64,000 nt of DNA from Undaria pinnatifida (lineage: Eukaryota; Sar; Phaeophyceae; Laminariales; Alariaceae): contig JABAKD010000025.1 of assembly GCA_012845835.1 (NCBI GenBank), positions 24,165,923-24,229,922 on the forward strand. The letters are read 5' to 3'. A program made the position numbers and the translations under genes. How positions within the stretch are numbered: position 1 is the first letter of the stretch; each line of letters begins with the position of its first letter. Shown here piece by piece: positions 48,501-60,080 of this stretch. Below the pieces are notes generated by a model. The model searched no databases and was not told where the DNA came from. It was given only the letters and a program-made list of their open reading frames with translations.

Positions 48501-48787
48501 TTCTTCCAAAAATAGCAGCTGCTAAGTTGATGACGGACATGATTAGACATGGTTATGCCAAGGAACGTTTGAGGAACAAACTCCACAATTTCCGCCAAAC
48601 ATTTTTCAAAAACTCACCAATAAAGCCGACTATTAAAAGAGTGCATGACCCGGTTGTACGTGAGAAGTATTGGTGGTTGGTCACTGAAGGAGTTTGGAAA
48701 TGTATCGAAAGGGAAGGTCAAGCACCCGGGCATGATAGACTGCTGAGTGAGGAGTGGGTACGTCTTTGTACGTTACATGGTTTTTAG
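45519..48787 (+). pseudogene. Penelope-like retroelement: N-terminal GIY-YIG endonuclease then reverse transcriptase
   Basis: The first frame (45519-46358) carries a GIY-YIG nuclease: IYAIVHLKNG (101-110), YVGRT (113-117), a FQEH block (125-128) and WREREN-W (170-177). The frame then shifts near 46345 to 46399-47112 (NVQNAFNVLRKRYY across the shift), which holds the linker and early RT region. An in-frame TGA lies at 47110-47112. The next part (to about 47370) has the PLE signature PKLHK. After another 1-base shift, the frame to 48419 shows the palm motifs: FDFVAMYTNIP (Asp at 47613), GIFMGTAPAPD, FIDDIL (DD at 48114-48119) and VHFLDMEI. A stop at 48417 and a shift near 48520 precede the C-terminal tail ending 48787. 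The motif set and the N-terminal nuclease fit the permuted (Chlamys-type) branch of Penelope-like elements. About 1,090 codons in one original frame is inferred. Confidence 0.85.
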
Positions 48788-49540
48788 GAATGAGCGATTA
48801 AATTGCAGAAGTTATACATGATTTATGGGAACGGCCACTTTGCCTGTCCCTCGAACGTTTATTTTAACAAAGTGTCATAGAGGAATGAACAAACACTTTT
48901 TAGGGGAATAGATCGATATAAGAGTTAGGAAAAAAGGGAAAAGGGGGGGGTGGGGTTATTTTCGTGGATAAGTGGAAACGTAGTAACGTAAGCATAGCCG
49001 TAGACATTAGAGTCTGAGAGCGTAATGCAACGTCGTACCTGAATAAAAAATGTGTGCGGACATGTTGATTCGAGTTATTCGGAAGAGGCGTCTACATTTG
49101 GATGTGTGTGGGTTGGGAAACGGGTACATATGAGTGTGGAAGTGAGTCTGGACTGTGCATGTCGAGTACTGGGTATTTGTGGGTGGAAAAAGGGTGTATA
49201 TAAGCATGGAAGTGTTCAACCTACGTTCGTAGGTTACAACGTCTTTATTAAACATCTGAGGATTACAAAAACGTTTTCAAAAACAACATTGTTATGTATG
49301 GATTAATGTGCCTTCTCGACGACGTCGATTGAGGAACGTTAATTATAACCAAGTTTCTCAACTATACCAACGCAAAACATACATTCATGACGTACATATC
49401 AAACACACTACCTAGAACCGAAATATTTCAGGAAAAAAAACGTGAAAAACCCTGCCAAAACATGGTATGTCCACGGGAACAACGAACGTTACTGAGTCCA
49501 AATCACGCCTGAATGCATCTCGCACTTTCCTTCAAACGAC
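48788..49540. other. 3' flank of the Penelope-like element
   Basis: No gene and no poly(A) tail were seen. I could not define the 3' boundary. Confidence 0.4.
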
Positions 49541-50365
49541 CCACATCGAAATCCGCTAGAGGATTGAACACTTCCACGTGCTGGAGATCCCGCTACTACA
49601 ATTCACCCCCTTCCCCCGCCCCCCCCCCCCCCCCCCCCCCCCCCCCACCACCATTCCCTCACCAGATAATGGACTTGCAGACTTCACTTGATAAACTGAT
49701 GCATTACCTTCCACGAATTTCATAGTTTCCGCCCACAAACTGACTAACGTCACCCTGTTGACCCGGATAGCTACACTGTAGTTGCAAGTGGAGTCGCCGA
49801 AGCATCCCCAAATCCCCACAACTCATCACATGTCACCAATCCACATGGCGGGATACTCAATAAGCAGACTACCTATATATACCAACGCTTTCCTGTGAAA
49901 TCCCCCCCCCCCCCCCCCCCCCCCCCCCTATTTCTTAAACCCTAACCTCACTCCGTATTTCGATTCAACCCACACCGTGTAGCGAAATCAATAATACACA
50001 CATAGCCGAACTATGAAGAGTAACGGTATCATATATGCATTATGATACCGCTACAACCCATAGTTGTCAAGGCTGGTTACTGCATGTCCATCTTCAGGGA
50101 TAAATATGCAATTAACCATACTTGACAAAAGCCGCGAGGGGGAACGTTGAAATTCCAAAACGTCCCTCGCAACTTCGTTTTAGGCCCGCCGAAGCAGTTT
50201 TCTCGGCGTACAAAAATACGTTTTGCAGATATATACAATAAAACTCCGTCTTAGGCCCCCCGAAGCAGTTGTCTTGGCGTACAAAAATACGTTTTGCATA
50301 TATATACACCAGCCCCCCACCCCCCTTTCCCCCCCTTTCCCCCCTCCCCCCCCCCCCCCCCCCGC
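49541..50365 (+). repeat. C-tract block with partial U2
   Basis: Three long C runs (about 49618-49645, 49903-49928 and 50342-50363), with a partial U2 between 49665 and 49805. A ~90-bp direct repeat at about 50165-50225 and 50245-50305 (AGCAGTT-TCT-GGCGTACAAAAATACG) is also visible. Confidence 0.65.
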
Positions 50366-51109
50366 CAACCATTGTACACCAATATATATTCGAAAACACG
50401 GTTCTGATACAATACAATAATGAACTCTATAACATCAAACAAAAAGTACGTGTAGATAACATGTATTCGAAAATACCGCTCCGAAACAACACGATAACAA
50501 AGTCTAGAACATAAACCAAAACATATACGTGTAACATCAAAAACGCGGAAATCACCAATTTGAAACAATACGATAACCAAGTCGAGAATATCAACCAAAA
50601 CATACGTGAAACAAAAACCACGCGGACACGCGACACACTAGAACCATATATGCGTCCGCATACGAACACCAGTCAAAAGGTGGAACCCATATACCCTGGA
50701 TTCCAAACTGAGGTCCCTACGAGTCCGAAACATCACATAGTCCACATAAAGTCTTCACACAAACCTAAAAATGTGTCACAACTGCTCGTTGCCAAATGAC
50801 AGGTTCATCAAGAACGCAAGAACAAACAGAACGAGAGGCAGGGTAATCGAAGCAGCGCAAATCATTATAGCATTCGCCCACCACATCACCTCCTTTGAAA
50901 TTGGTTTTGGGCATCAGCGAACTGGGTCCAACGCATGCCCGTAGAGTCTTAGGTGGAGTGAGGAGCGGTAGTAAAAATCAAGTGCGCTGCTCGATAACCT
51001 GTTCCTGACCGTCGGTATACTGAACAATCTTCGGGCCGCGTCTTCTCTGTGTCAGGTGTGTGAGGAATTTCTTTGTCATTTTTCAAGCAAGCGGTTGCGT
51101 TGGCATATA
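50366..51109. other. No recognised gene
   Basis: Contains short internal near-repeats of a CGAAACAACACGATAAC-AAGTC type word (50400-50600), but no protein-like frame. Confidence 0.4.
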
Positions 51110-52450
51110 CTACCTGGCTTGATGCAAAGGAAAGGAACACCACTGAGCGATCATCTACTACATGTTAGGGCATGTTTTCATGAACACCACTAACAAGAGC
51201 ACCAGAAATGGACGCGACATCTACAGGACTACAACATCTTCGACGACAGTGGGGAGAAAACAGGACGTATAAGTGTACACCATATATAGTCTATAATAAT
51301 GTGGAAAGTAAGTACAGACATAGATGTCAACGCTGCGGTAAACCACACGACCAACCTATTACGCAGGGTATTTCGTGCCTCCATCCGCTTACATGATTGC
51401 CTGACAACCTCTATAATTCCAAACGCAGTGGAATGTTCCTAACGAAGTAAAGTCACCCTCGCCTTCAATAGTAGTGACATCGCATATAAGCTGGAGTGTA
51501 TGTTAATTTTTATAATATATGACGTTGCATGCCCACCTCAACTGTTGTATTTGTAAGATGTATCTCTGTCTTAGAATTGGCGACCTCAGAGCCCCACAGC
51601 GGCACGATAAAAATCATGGACGTGAAATCGCACATTTGAGACAATAATAAGTTGAAAAGGAAGCACAAGCAGACGTGATACACAAGGACCCATCGCATAC
51701 CCTCCTGAGACGACCTCTACGAGACACAGTACCATTTACCTCACGAAGTAAAATCACCCTCGCGATCAATAGTGATGACATCGCATATATATGACATCAC
51801 ATACCCACCCCGCCTGATGTATTTGTAGGACGTATCTCTGACTTAAAATTGACGACCGCAGAGCCCCACATCGACAAGGTAAAATTACAGGCGTGAAATC
51901 GTACATTTATTTGAAACAAAAATAATTTGGAAAAGGAAGCACAGGCAGATGTGTTAAAACTGCGGTAAACAACCTCACCAATCCATTACGTAGGGTATTT
52001 CGCACATACCGTCTGCACGATCGCCTCCCCACCTATGCCAAGCGAAGTGTTACTAACGAGGTAACGTGATTGAGCGCGTGTATACCAAGTATGACTAATG
52101 AGGTAACGTAATTGAGCACATGTATACCAAGCGTTCCTTTAAAACTGACGATTTGCATCCCTCCCTCTAATGCTCGATGACGGAGACAGCACATGACCAC
52201 ATACATCACCTCGCATGCTGTATTTGGCAATACGTATCTCTTGCGTATAATTAGCCATGTCGATAATAATGGTAACTGTATGATGATGGTGACAAACAGT
52301 GCATGACCACATCACCTCGCCTGTTGCATTTGACAATACGTATCTCTTTCTTATAATTAGCGATGTCAGAAAATAATAATACCTACAAATATTCTATAAA
52401 ATATTCTAGCTTTCGATCGATGTATCATACAACAACAAACTATGAAGATT
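51110..52450 (-). repeat. Satellite-like complex repeat array, copy 2
   Basis: Matches 23110-24020 but is longer, because a ~306-bp subunit is present at least twice (landmark at about 51430 and 51737). The minus-strand frame at 51510-51698 is related to those at 23398-23643 and 54936-55247. Confidence 0.65.
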
Positions 52451-52599
52451 TAACACGTTATTTACTACACTTAAACACCGAGTTGCATGCTGCATCTAAC
52501 ATCGAAACTTTTTAAAATAGTAAACATTACAAGCCAGATGATATAAAGGAATGTCTTATTGCTTCAATCGTCAGGTTTGTCCCCTTTGAGAATTTATAG

Positions 52600-53990
52600 T
52601 TTCCGCGCACATATTGAAATGTCCCGCCCCCCCCCCCCCCCCCCCCGCCCCCCTCCCCTCCCCCTCCACTGACCTCTTTTTCATAACAAAACCCGAACCT
52701 TTTTCCCCCCCCCCGCCCCTCCGTCCCCCGATCCCCCCCCCCTTCCGCCTAGTCTGTCCAAACGCCCCACTCACAATCAAAATCGGCCTGAGTAATAAAC
52801 ACCTATACGCAGTTGATATCACGTCATTAATATTTTTTTGACCATCCATGACGTAGTTTTCAAATATTTTTCCCCCCAACCCCCCCCCCCCCCCTTCCAA
52901 CGCCCCCTCTTTTCCGACCACCTACACGATCGCCTAGACCTAGCACCATGCGTATAACAAGCTGCTACATATCATTGATCTCACAGCCGAAGTGTATTTG
53001 AATATTATTTGTGACCTAAACCTCCTAAAAATCCCCCCCCCCTCTTGCTCTCCCTTACTCAAACGCCCCACCAAATATCGAAATCCGCCACATTAATAAA
53101 CACTTCATGCACAAGATATCACCTCATTATCTTTCGAGAGCCATCTATGCCGCTGTGTTTCCCCCCCCCTCCTTCCCCCCCCCCCCCCCCCCCCTCCCCC
53201 CCCCCCCCCCCCCGCTCCAACGCCCCCTCTTTCCCGACCACCTACACGATCGCCTAGACCTAGCACCACGCGTATAACAAACTGCTACATATCTTTGATC
53301 TCACAGCCCGAGTGTATTTGAATATTATTTGTAACCTACACCTCCTAAAAATCCCCCCCTCTTGCTTTCCCTTTCTTAAACACCCCACCAAATATCGAAA
53401 TCCGCCACATTAATAAACACTTCGCGCACAGGATATCACCTCATTATCTTTCGAGAGCCATCCATGCCGCTGTGTTTCCCCCCCCCCCCCCCGCCTCGAA
53501 CGCCCCCTTTTTTCCCATCACCCGCACCTTCGCCTAGACCTAGCACCACACGTATAACAAATCCCTCACCTAAAGCCGCCCCCCCCCCCCCCCCCCCCCT
53601 CCGCCCCCACCCCTCCCCGCCCCCACCCCCCACCCTTCCCCCCCCCCAACCCATCCCAACCCCACCCCCTCGAACACTCCACCCTCTCTTTACTCACTGA
53701 TTGTGCGAATTACCCCAGGATATACATGATAAACTGATGTATTATTTCCAAAAATGTCACATTTATCCCCTCAAAATAATGTATAGTTTCCAGGCACATA
53801 TTGAGCTGCCCCCCCCACCCCCCCCGCCCCCAAAATATACTGGTGCCAAAACCGTCAGATTTATCCCCTCGAAATAATTTATAGCTTACATGCACAAATT
53901 GCTCCTTCCCCCCCCCCCCCCCCCCCCGCCCCCCTCCAAACCCGCTCGCTTTTGATCAAAACCAGACCCCCCTTTCCCTTCACAGCTGTC
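52600..53990 (+). repeat. ~320-bp tandem units with C tracts
   Basis: The landmark CGCCTAGACCTAGCACCA recurs at about 52933, 53253 and 53533, giving a period near 320 bp with length changes in the C runs. Between landmarks the order CACAGCC-GAGTGTATTTGAA, CCCCACCAAATATCGAAATCC, ATCACCTCATTATCTTTCG is constant. Poly-Pro and poly-Gly frames here are not genes. Confidence 0.75.
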
Positions 53991-54390
53991 AGATTTTGTC
54001 CCCCTCAGAAACGGGTTTTATAGTTTCCGCGCACAGACTGACTAAAATCATCCTGTTGACCCTGATAGCTACACTGTAGTTGTAAGGGGAGTCGCCGACC
54101 TATATCCTTAATGAGGACACACAACTCGTAATGCGCGCGATCGGAGTATCACACACAGCTTGCAAAGATGAGTTTCGACGAAATCTTCGATCTCACAGCT
54201 GGAGTGTTTTTTATTTTTTATAATATATATGTAGGGCTGGCTATACGCGTGGTACTAGGTCTAGGTGATCGTACGGGTTGTGAGGAGGGGAAGGGGGTGG
54301 GGGGGGGGGGGAACAAAGGATACGTCAAGGATGTCGAGAAAGACAATTACGTGATATCAATTGCGTAGAAGTGCTTTAACGCTGGCCGAT
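53991..54390 (+). repeat. U2 repeat followed by reverse C-rich family fragment
   Basis: U2 runs to about 54220. From about 54235 the sequence turns into a reverse copy of the CCTAGACC block with a G run, the point where orientation flips. Confidence 0.65.
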
Positions 54391-54394
54391 TTCG

Positions 54395-55690
54395 ATTGAA
54401 TGTGGGGCGTTTGAACAACGTATTAGAACTTCGTAATTTGTTATTGTACATGGATCGAAAGATAGAATATTGCAATCCATAGGTACAACCATGCAGTTAC
54501 CATTATTTTTTAACATCGCTGATTATACGAAAGAGATACATATTGCAAAATACAAGAGGCGAGGTGAGATGTGGTCATGTCATGCAATGTCACCCCCATT
54601 GAGCACGAAATGGAGAAATGCGAATCGTCAGTGCTTTGAAAGGAAGGGCTGGTGCACAGGCACTCAATTTCGTTTCTTCGTTAGTCATACTTCGCTTGGC
54701 TTAGGTGGGGAGGCGATCATTCAGATGAGCCATCCCACGGTAAGGGTTGCAGCATCAGTCCCTGAGCTCCTCACATGAGGAACCCAATATCTCACTCGAA
54801 AAATGACTTCGAAGGCATTCGGTCGCACAACCCGACCAAGCTTCTATGCCTTAGTCCAAAAATAAAATGTACCCGTGAAATTACTTCGTTGACCGGCAGT
54901 TCCTTACGTGAGGAACTCAATCGCCTAGGGACTTTTTGGCGCAAAACGTGGAACCCCTAACGTGGGATGACTCAGATGGTAAGTACGAAATACCCTTGGT
55001 AGTGTGGTTTACCGCAATTTATACATATCTGCCTTACTTTCTTTTTACAATAATTTTAGCTCAAATGCACGATTTTACTCCCATGACGTTTACCGTTTCG
55101 ATGGGGTCTTTGAGGTGGCCGAATCTCAAGCACAGATACATACATCTTACAAATACAGCAAGCGAGGTGACGTGGGCATGCGATGTCACCATTATTGAAC
55201 GCAAGGGTGACTTTTCTTCGTTAGGCATATGCTACTGCGTGTGGTAGAGGTTGTCAGATGATCTCGCAGACGACAGGTAGGCACGAAATACCCTGCGCAA
55301 TAGGTTGGTGGTGTGGTCAACCGCAGTGTTAACATATCTTTCTGTGCTTCCGTTTTACACTAATATTTTTTATGGTACGATAATACGCCTTATTTCCCCC
55401 CCAATGTTGTCGAAGATGTTGTGGTCCTGTAGATGTCGTGACCATGTCTGGTTCTCTTGGTGGTGGTGCTCATGAAAACATGCCCTAGCGTGTAGTACAT
55501 GATCGCTGAGTGGTGTTCCTTTCTTTTACATCAAGCCAGGTAGTTTATGTCAACGCAACCATATGTGTTCGAAACTAAGAAATATAAATATCTCACACAC
55601 CTGATACAGAGGAGACGCGGCCCGAAGATTGTTCAGTATACCGACGGTCAGGAACAGGTTGTCGAGCAGCGAACTTGACTTTTACTACCG
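54395..55690 (+). repeat. Satellite-like complex repeat array, copy 3 (inverted)
   Basis: Reverse complement of parts of 51110-52450. It contains the plus-strand frame 54936-55247 ending GICYCVW and a stop. Confidence 0.6.
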
Positions 55691-56074
55691 CTCATCACTC
55701 CACCTAAGACACTCCGAGATGTAGCACCATGTTTAAAATGGTGGGTTCTACCTGCCTAGTTCCATTGTTTTGGTAGAAATCAACGCCCGGCGAAGGTAGT
55801 AAGGATATCCCATTTCAGGGGAACCTGCCAGCGTTTCGTTTTCCTATTTTCTGGACCATCAAACCCAACCGTTTGATCGATTGCACACTTCATCATGTAT
55901 CGTCAAATGTAAAAGTCAACGAGAAAGGGAACTTCCAAAAGTTTTAATGCACATGATTGATTTACACGAGATATTCAGAGCATTCCCCTCCCGAACAGAT
56001 ATCAGAAAATAGCTGAACCAGGTAATCCGCTAACGTATTATCCTCAAACCTAGGCCCCCCCACGACCTTAAAAA

Positions 56075-56370
56075 CCCCACCCTCCCCTCACCGGGTTTTC
56101 GACTTACAGGATTCACTTGACAAACTGATGCATTTCTTTCCACAGCTGTCAGATTATGTCCCCCTGAGAAACGGGTTTCATAGTTTCCGCGCACAGGCTG
56201 ACTAACATCACTCTGTTGACCCAGATAGGCACATTGCAGTTGCACGGGGAGTCACCGACCTGTAAAAATATGTAATGAGGATACCCAACCCGTAATACGC
56301 GCGATCGGAGTATCACACACAACTTGCAAAGATGAGGTTCGACAAAATATTCGATCTCAAAGCTGAATTG
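56075..56370 (+). repeat. U2 repeat
   Basis: Full-length plus-orientation copy, from ACCGGGTTTTCGACTTACAGG to the CTCAAAGCTGAATTG end, which is diverged. Confidence 0.7.
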
Positions 56371-56734
56371 TATAATTATTTTTACATTGTTCCCCAGGTA
56401 GTACGTGCTACATCTTCTACACCTACACTACGACGCCAGGGAGGGGGAGGGCGACGGGTGGCGGTTACCTGCAGTAAATATGGTAGCAGACGATAGACGC
56501 GCCATTTTCAAAACTCACTACCACAGTTCATACATCGTACAAATTGCAATTTTGCTGATTCTGATGTTACTAAAGTTTCGCCTCCACCAGGTTTAAAACT
56601 CATATATCACAAATTCGAATATTCGTTGCGCCATCCTTGTCAGAGTACCCAATTTAAGAGCACCCAGTTTTCGTAAAACCTACTACAATACTACTCCCTG
56701 TAGTCTCGTATCGAACCAGAGAGAAAAAATACTA

Positions 56735-57007
56735 GACCCAGGCTACGGTAGGGGGGTCCCCTTTTGGCCCTTTTATTTCAGTGGCTAGGGGTCACTCGCG
56801 CGAGTAACCCCTTTGTTCAGGACTATGCGATCTTACGTTTGCTTCATGTTATACATTGACGAAATTAATCCGCAATGCAAAGGTGATCTAAGCTGCGCCA
56901 AAGCAAGTGCCTAAACCATCTTTATCCGTGGGGTACAGAGCCACTCGTGCGAGTGGCTCAAACACATCGGTGAAAATGGGGGTACCCCCCCTACCGTAGC
57001 CTTGGTC
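56735..57007 (-). mobile_element. MITE, copy 3
   Basis: The 273-bp element starts GACCCAGGCTACGGTAGG and ends CCCCTACCGTAGCCTTGGTC. Cores: ACTCGCGCGAGT at 56794-56805, and the perfect 22-bp palindrome at 56938-56959, which contains ACTCGTGCGAGT. No target-site duplication is obvious. Confidence 0.85.
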
Positions 57008-57535
57008 TTCACCGGACGCGGATGCACGGGAAAACTCTGCGAAGGGTGTTTGTTGCTTTTCCGAACAGGAGTTCGTCTTGGGTTGCGTACAAGGTAGACG
57101 TCGACCGACCACTGCCCAAGTCCCACCAAGCTGCTGCATGACTCCCATGAGTCCCGATCCGAATTCGCTCTGACTTGTGTCAATCCTGAACGTAGTGTTT
57201 GCAGAACGCAGCAGCCCCGAAAACAATTCATCACAACGTGAAAAAAAGAAGATTTTTTTGTTTCCCTCCGCGCACATGACCCCGACATCTCTGACGCCAC
57301 CGTTACATCCTCCAAGCGTAGGCGGAGGCCATGGCATGTAGTAGCACCGATCCTGAAAAATCGAGCTGCTGCTGCTGCAGTTCTCGCAAGTTCGATAGGC
57401 CTTGACGCTGTTGTTGCTTCGTATATTGAACCCGCGACTGCGACAATACCAGCCCTTTCCACCAACGTTCGTCCACTTCATTTTCGTCCCAAAATTCAAC
57501 ACATTTTTAGACCCTCCGTTTCGCCCCGCTATCAC
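57008..57535 (-). CDS. Cysteine-rich protein, weakly SRCR-like, truncated by a MITE
   Basis: A minus-strand frame begins at an ATG at 57535 (MIAGRNGG) and runs into the MITE at 57007, so its natural end is lost or altered. It contains GKGWYCRSRGFN, RTCENCSSSSSIFQDRC and GGCNGGVRDVGVMC. The spacing of the last two Cys and the D-GV-C ending recall a scavenger-receptor cysteine-rich domain, but the match is weak and only half a domain is visible. Ser and Gln codon runs give low complexity. A different frame of the same strand (57465-56911) is also open; the Cys-containing one looks more protein-like. Confidence 0.3.
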
Positions 57536-57890
57536 ATATTTTTTCGCTCACCAAAAAAAATAATATTCCTACCTCGTCTTGCATTTTTGCTGAATACTTT
57601 TCTACTCGACTTGTTTAATCGGCTGGTGCCTCGCTTCCTGCGCGGAAGGCAGCAAGAGCGGCGGCGGCACACGCTCCCGTTCTACCACTCACGCCTTCCT
57701 TTTATCGCCTTCCCTCAGTTCATCTTAATTAGCGATAAGGGAAGCAATTTTTGCCGCCTCTCCACGATGTTGCCCTCCATTCGATCTAGTGGTTGGACAT
57801 TCAAAAACCTCATATTTGCGAGCTTCTGCTCGTTTAGTCATGCAGCAAATCCCTAGAGCGCACCCATGCCTTCAAAGCGTCCCTATGTCT
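57536..57890. other. No recognised gene
   Basis: Could hold the 5' region of the minus-strand Cys-rich frame. An open plus-strand frame here has no recognised domain. Confidence 0.35.
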
Positions 57891-58182
57891 GATGTATGGT
57901 GTACGCGCGGCGGATTCTACGTATTTCTTGGCCTGGCGCTGATCCCTGGACATCTCGGAAGGTCACCATGGTGTGGCTTACATTTCTCTGGGCGTTCCAA
58001 GTCGTTGAGGGGTTTGCTACTGTTCTACGGGTTTTCGATGTATGGTGTACGCGCGGCGGATTCTACGTATTTCTTGGCCTGGCGCTGATCCCTGGACATC
58101 TCGGAAGCTCGCCATGGTGTGGCTTACATTTCTCTGGGCGTTCCAAGTCGTTGAGGGGTTTGCTACTGTTCTACGGGTTTTC
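57891..58182 (+). repeat. 146-bp unit duplicated in tandem
   Basis: Two nearly identical units (57891-58036 and 58037-58182) begin GATGTATGGTGTACGCG. The period is not a multiple of three, so the open frame across it changes phase and is unlikely to be a gene. Confidence 0.85.
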
Positions 58183-59290
58183 GTTTTTTAGACTTCTAGA
58201 GGTTGGGCTTAAGTATGTGCTTCCCTCATGTATGCCTTGCGCTCATCTACCGTGAGACCGAGGAATGACGTCTACATCCTTGCACTTACCCTATGCACTA
58301 GATATCTAGATCGACCATATGGCAGTTTGTTTGACAATCCAGATTCACCAGTGTTGGGCGCGTCGTCTTGTTCATGAAGCGCTGTGCGTGAAGAGCGTGA
58401 TCGGTAAACCGCTTTTGCGGGGTGCATTCTTGTTCGCGAAGACAGAAGTCACGATATCCGGAGTGTCATCGGGCAGAAAAGGTGAACATTTGCCAAATAA
58501 ATATGGTGAAGGAGTGTAGAGCCACTCAAGAGCTTGCACTCACACACGTGGTGACCCCAATCAAAAGATTAGAGAACTCATATAATATAGTAGCTCAGGG
58601 AGCCATAGGCTGTGCCGTATCTCCGATGCTACCTAAACCGATATCACACACCAATACCATTTAGTAAGTCAGACTTGTCTCCAAGCATAAACCAACAGGT
58701 TTTCCTGTACGTAAATTGGGAATAACCGGTACACCGATATGCATATAGTTTCGCACTAATCACAGTGCGATCACGCGGAAAAAAACGACATTGAAACCAA
58801 CAGCGTCTCCGGGTGATGTGGTGTGCTTGGCTGCCCCAGTGCGTGCCTATGCTGCAAACACAACATAGCCCCAAACGAAATATATTGGAAGCGACGAACT
58901 CGAATCTCAGGCTCGCTGTCTAGTCTACGCTTACCGTTTCAGTTCAATTGTGAAATAGTGGCCGCTATATTATGGTATGGGCTGACGGCGTCGATCAGCC
59001 ATTTCTTTGGGCATGCGCCTCAAATTTTGATGTCCGTTCTTTCTAGTGTGAAGCTTAAACGTCAAGAAGAACGAAAATGTCCTTTCGACCACGAGTGCAG
59101 GCACCCTGGAGGATTCTACCCTGCACTATTGCCCTTAGCTAGGACGCTGGTCACCTACTACTTCGTCACAGGGAACACTGGTAACTACGCAAGTAAGAAC
59201 TTCGAACATACTCATACCGCCCTTTCCACGCAGCGTGTTGGCGACGAAATTCGTAAGATTTTCAACATGACAACTGAGTCGTGACACTTT
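58183..59290. other. No recognised gene
   Basis: An open frame of 153 codons (58823-59284, plus) contains a CPFDHECRHPGGFYPALLPL stretch but no known domain. It may be a decayed gene. Confidence 0.3.
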
Positions 59291-60080
59291 TGCCAATATT
59301 CCAAGGGTGTGTTGGGTATGGTATACCCTTACCCGGGCAAGTGATAATTGTCGTACTTATCGCACATGCAAATTTCGCAATTATCAGCGGCCGTGCGTAA
59401 TGCACCTTAAACTATCAGCTACGTGATCGACATGCGCACCTCTAATGAACGTTAACCTATGTATTGTACTGAAGTCGTCCTCAAGGCCGTCGCCAAATCA
59501 CGGTGTTCCGTCTGCCGGTATTGCCGTATACCCGGGAAATGTTTTGTTCGATTTACCTACCTACAAAAGCTCAAACATAAAAAAGGTATCGATATCCGTA
59601 CCTGGCATACATCACACTACGGTAAGGTGTGGAGGTGGGTACCTTGTACATACCCAAACTTTGGGAAGGTGTTGACGTCGTCTCAGCTCGTACCTCTAGT
59701 CCAAGGCATATCGTCTACGGGTATAGGTAGGTATTGGATCTACGTACCTATCCTGCCAAAGCTTTGTTTAAGTGAGTCATCGAGGTACGTGCACCTCATT
59801 TCAGGTACGAGCAAGTACCTGTTGCGCTTAAACCTTAGGGTAAGTTATCGAAGCTTTGTACCTAACGTACCTAACCCATTGATAGGTAGGGTGTCGGGAT
59901 TGTTCCCTATCGCACCTATGGGTTAGGTAAGCTATTCAAGTTTCCCCCAGGCTTTTATCTCCATCGGGGCATTTGTTCGACGGGCACACCTATACCCGGG
60001 TATGTATTCAATCGACTCGCGCATCGTTCGCGAGCTTGAGGTTGTCCGCACATAAGCGCGGGTTGGAGTGCATACCGGAC
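59290..60080. repeat. TACCCGGGTA-rich low-complexity DNA, region 4
   Basis: Recurring GTACCT, CCCGGG and GGTAGG words, similar to 29140-29600 and 32345-32560. CTATACCCGGGTATGTA at about 59990 is the clearest. Confidence 0.5.

Noticed and set aside
57896-58255. 119-codon frame across the 146-bp duplication
   Set aside because: The two units are read in different phases, so the protein would not keep the repeat; no domain.
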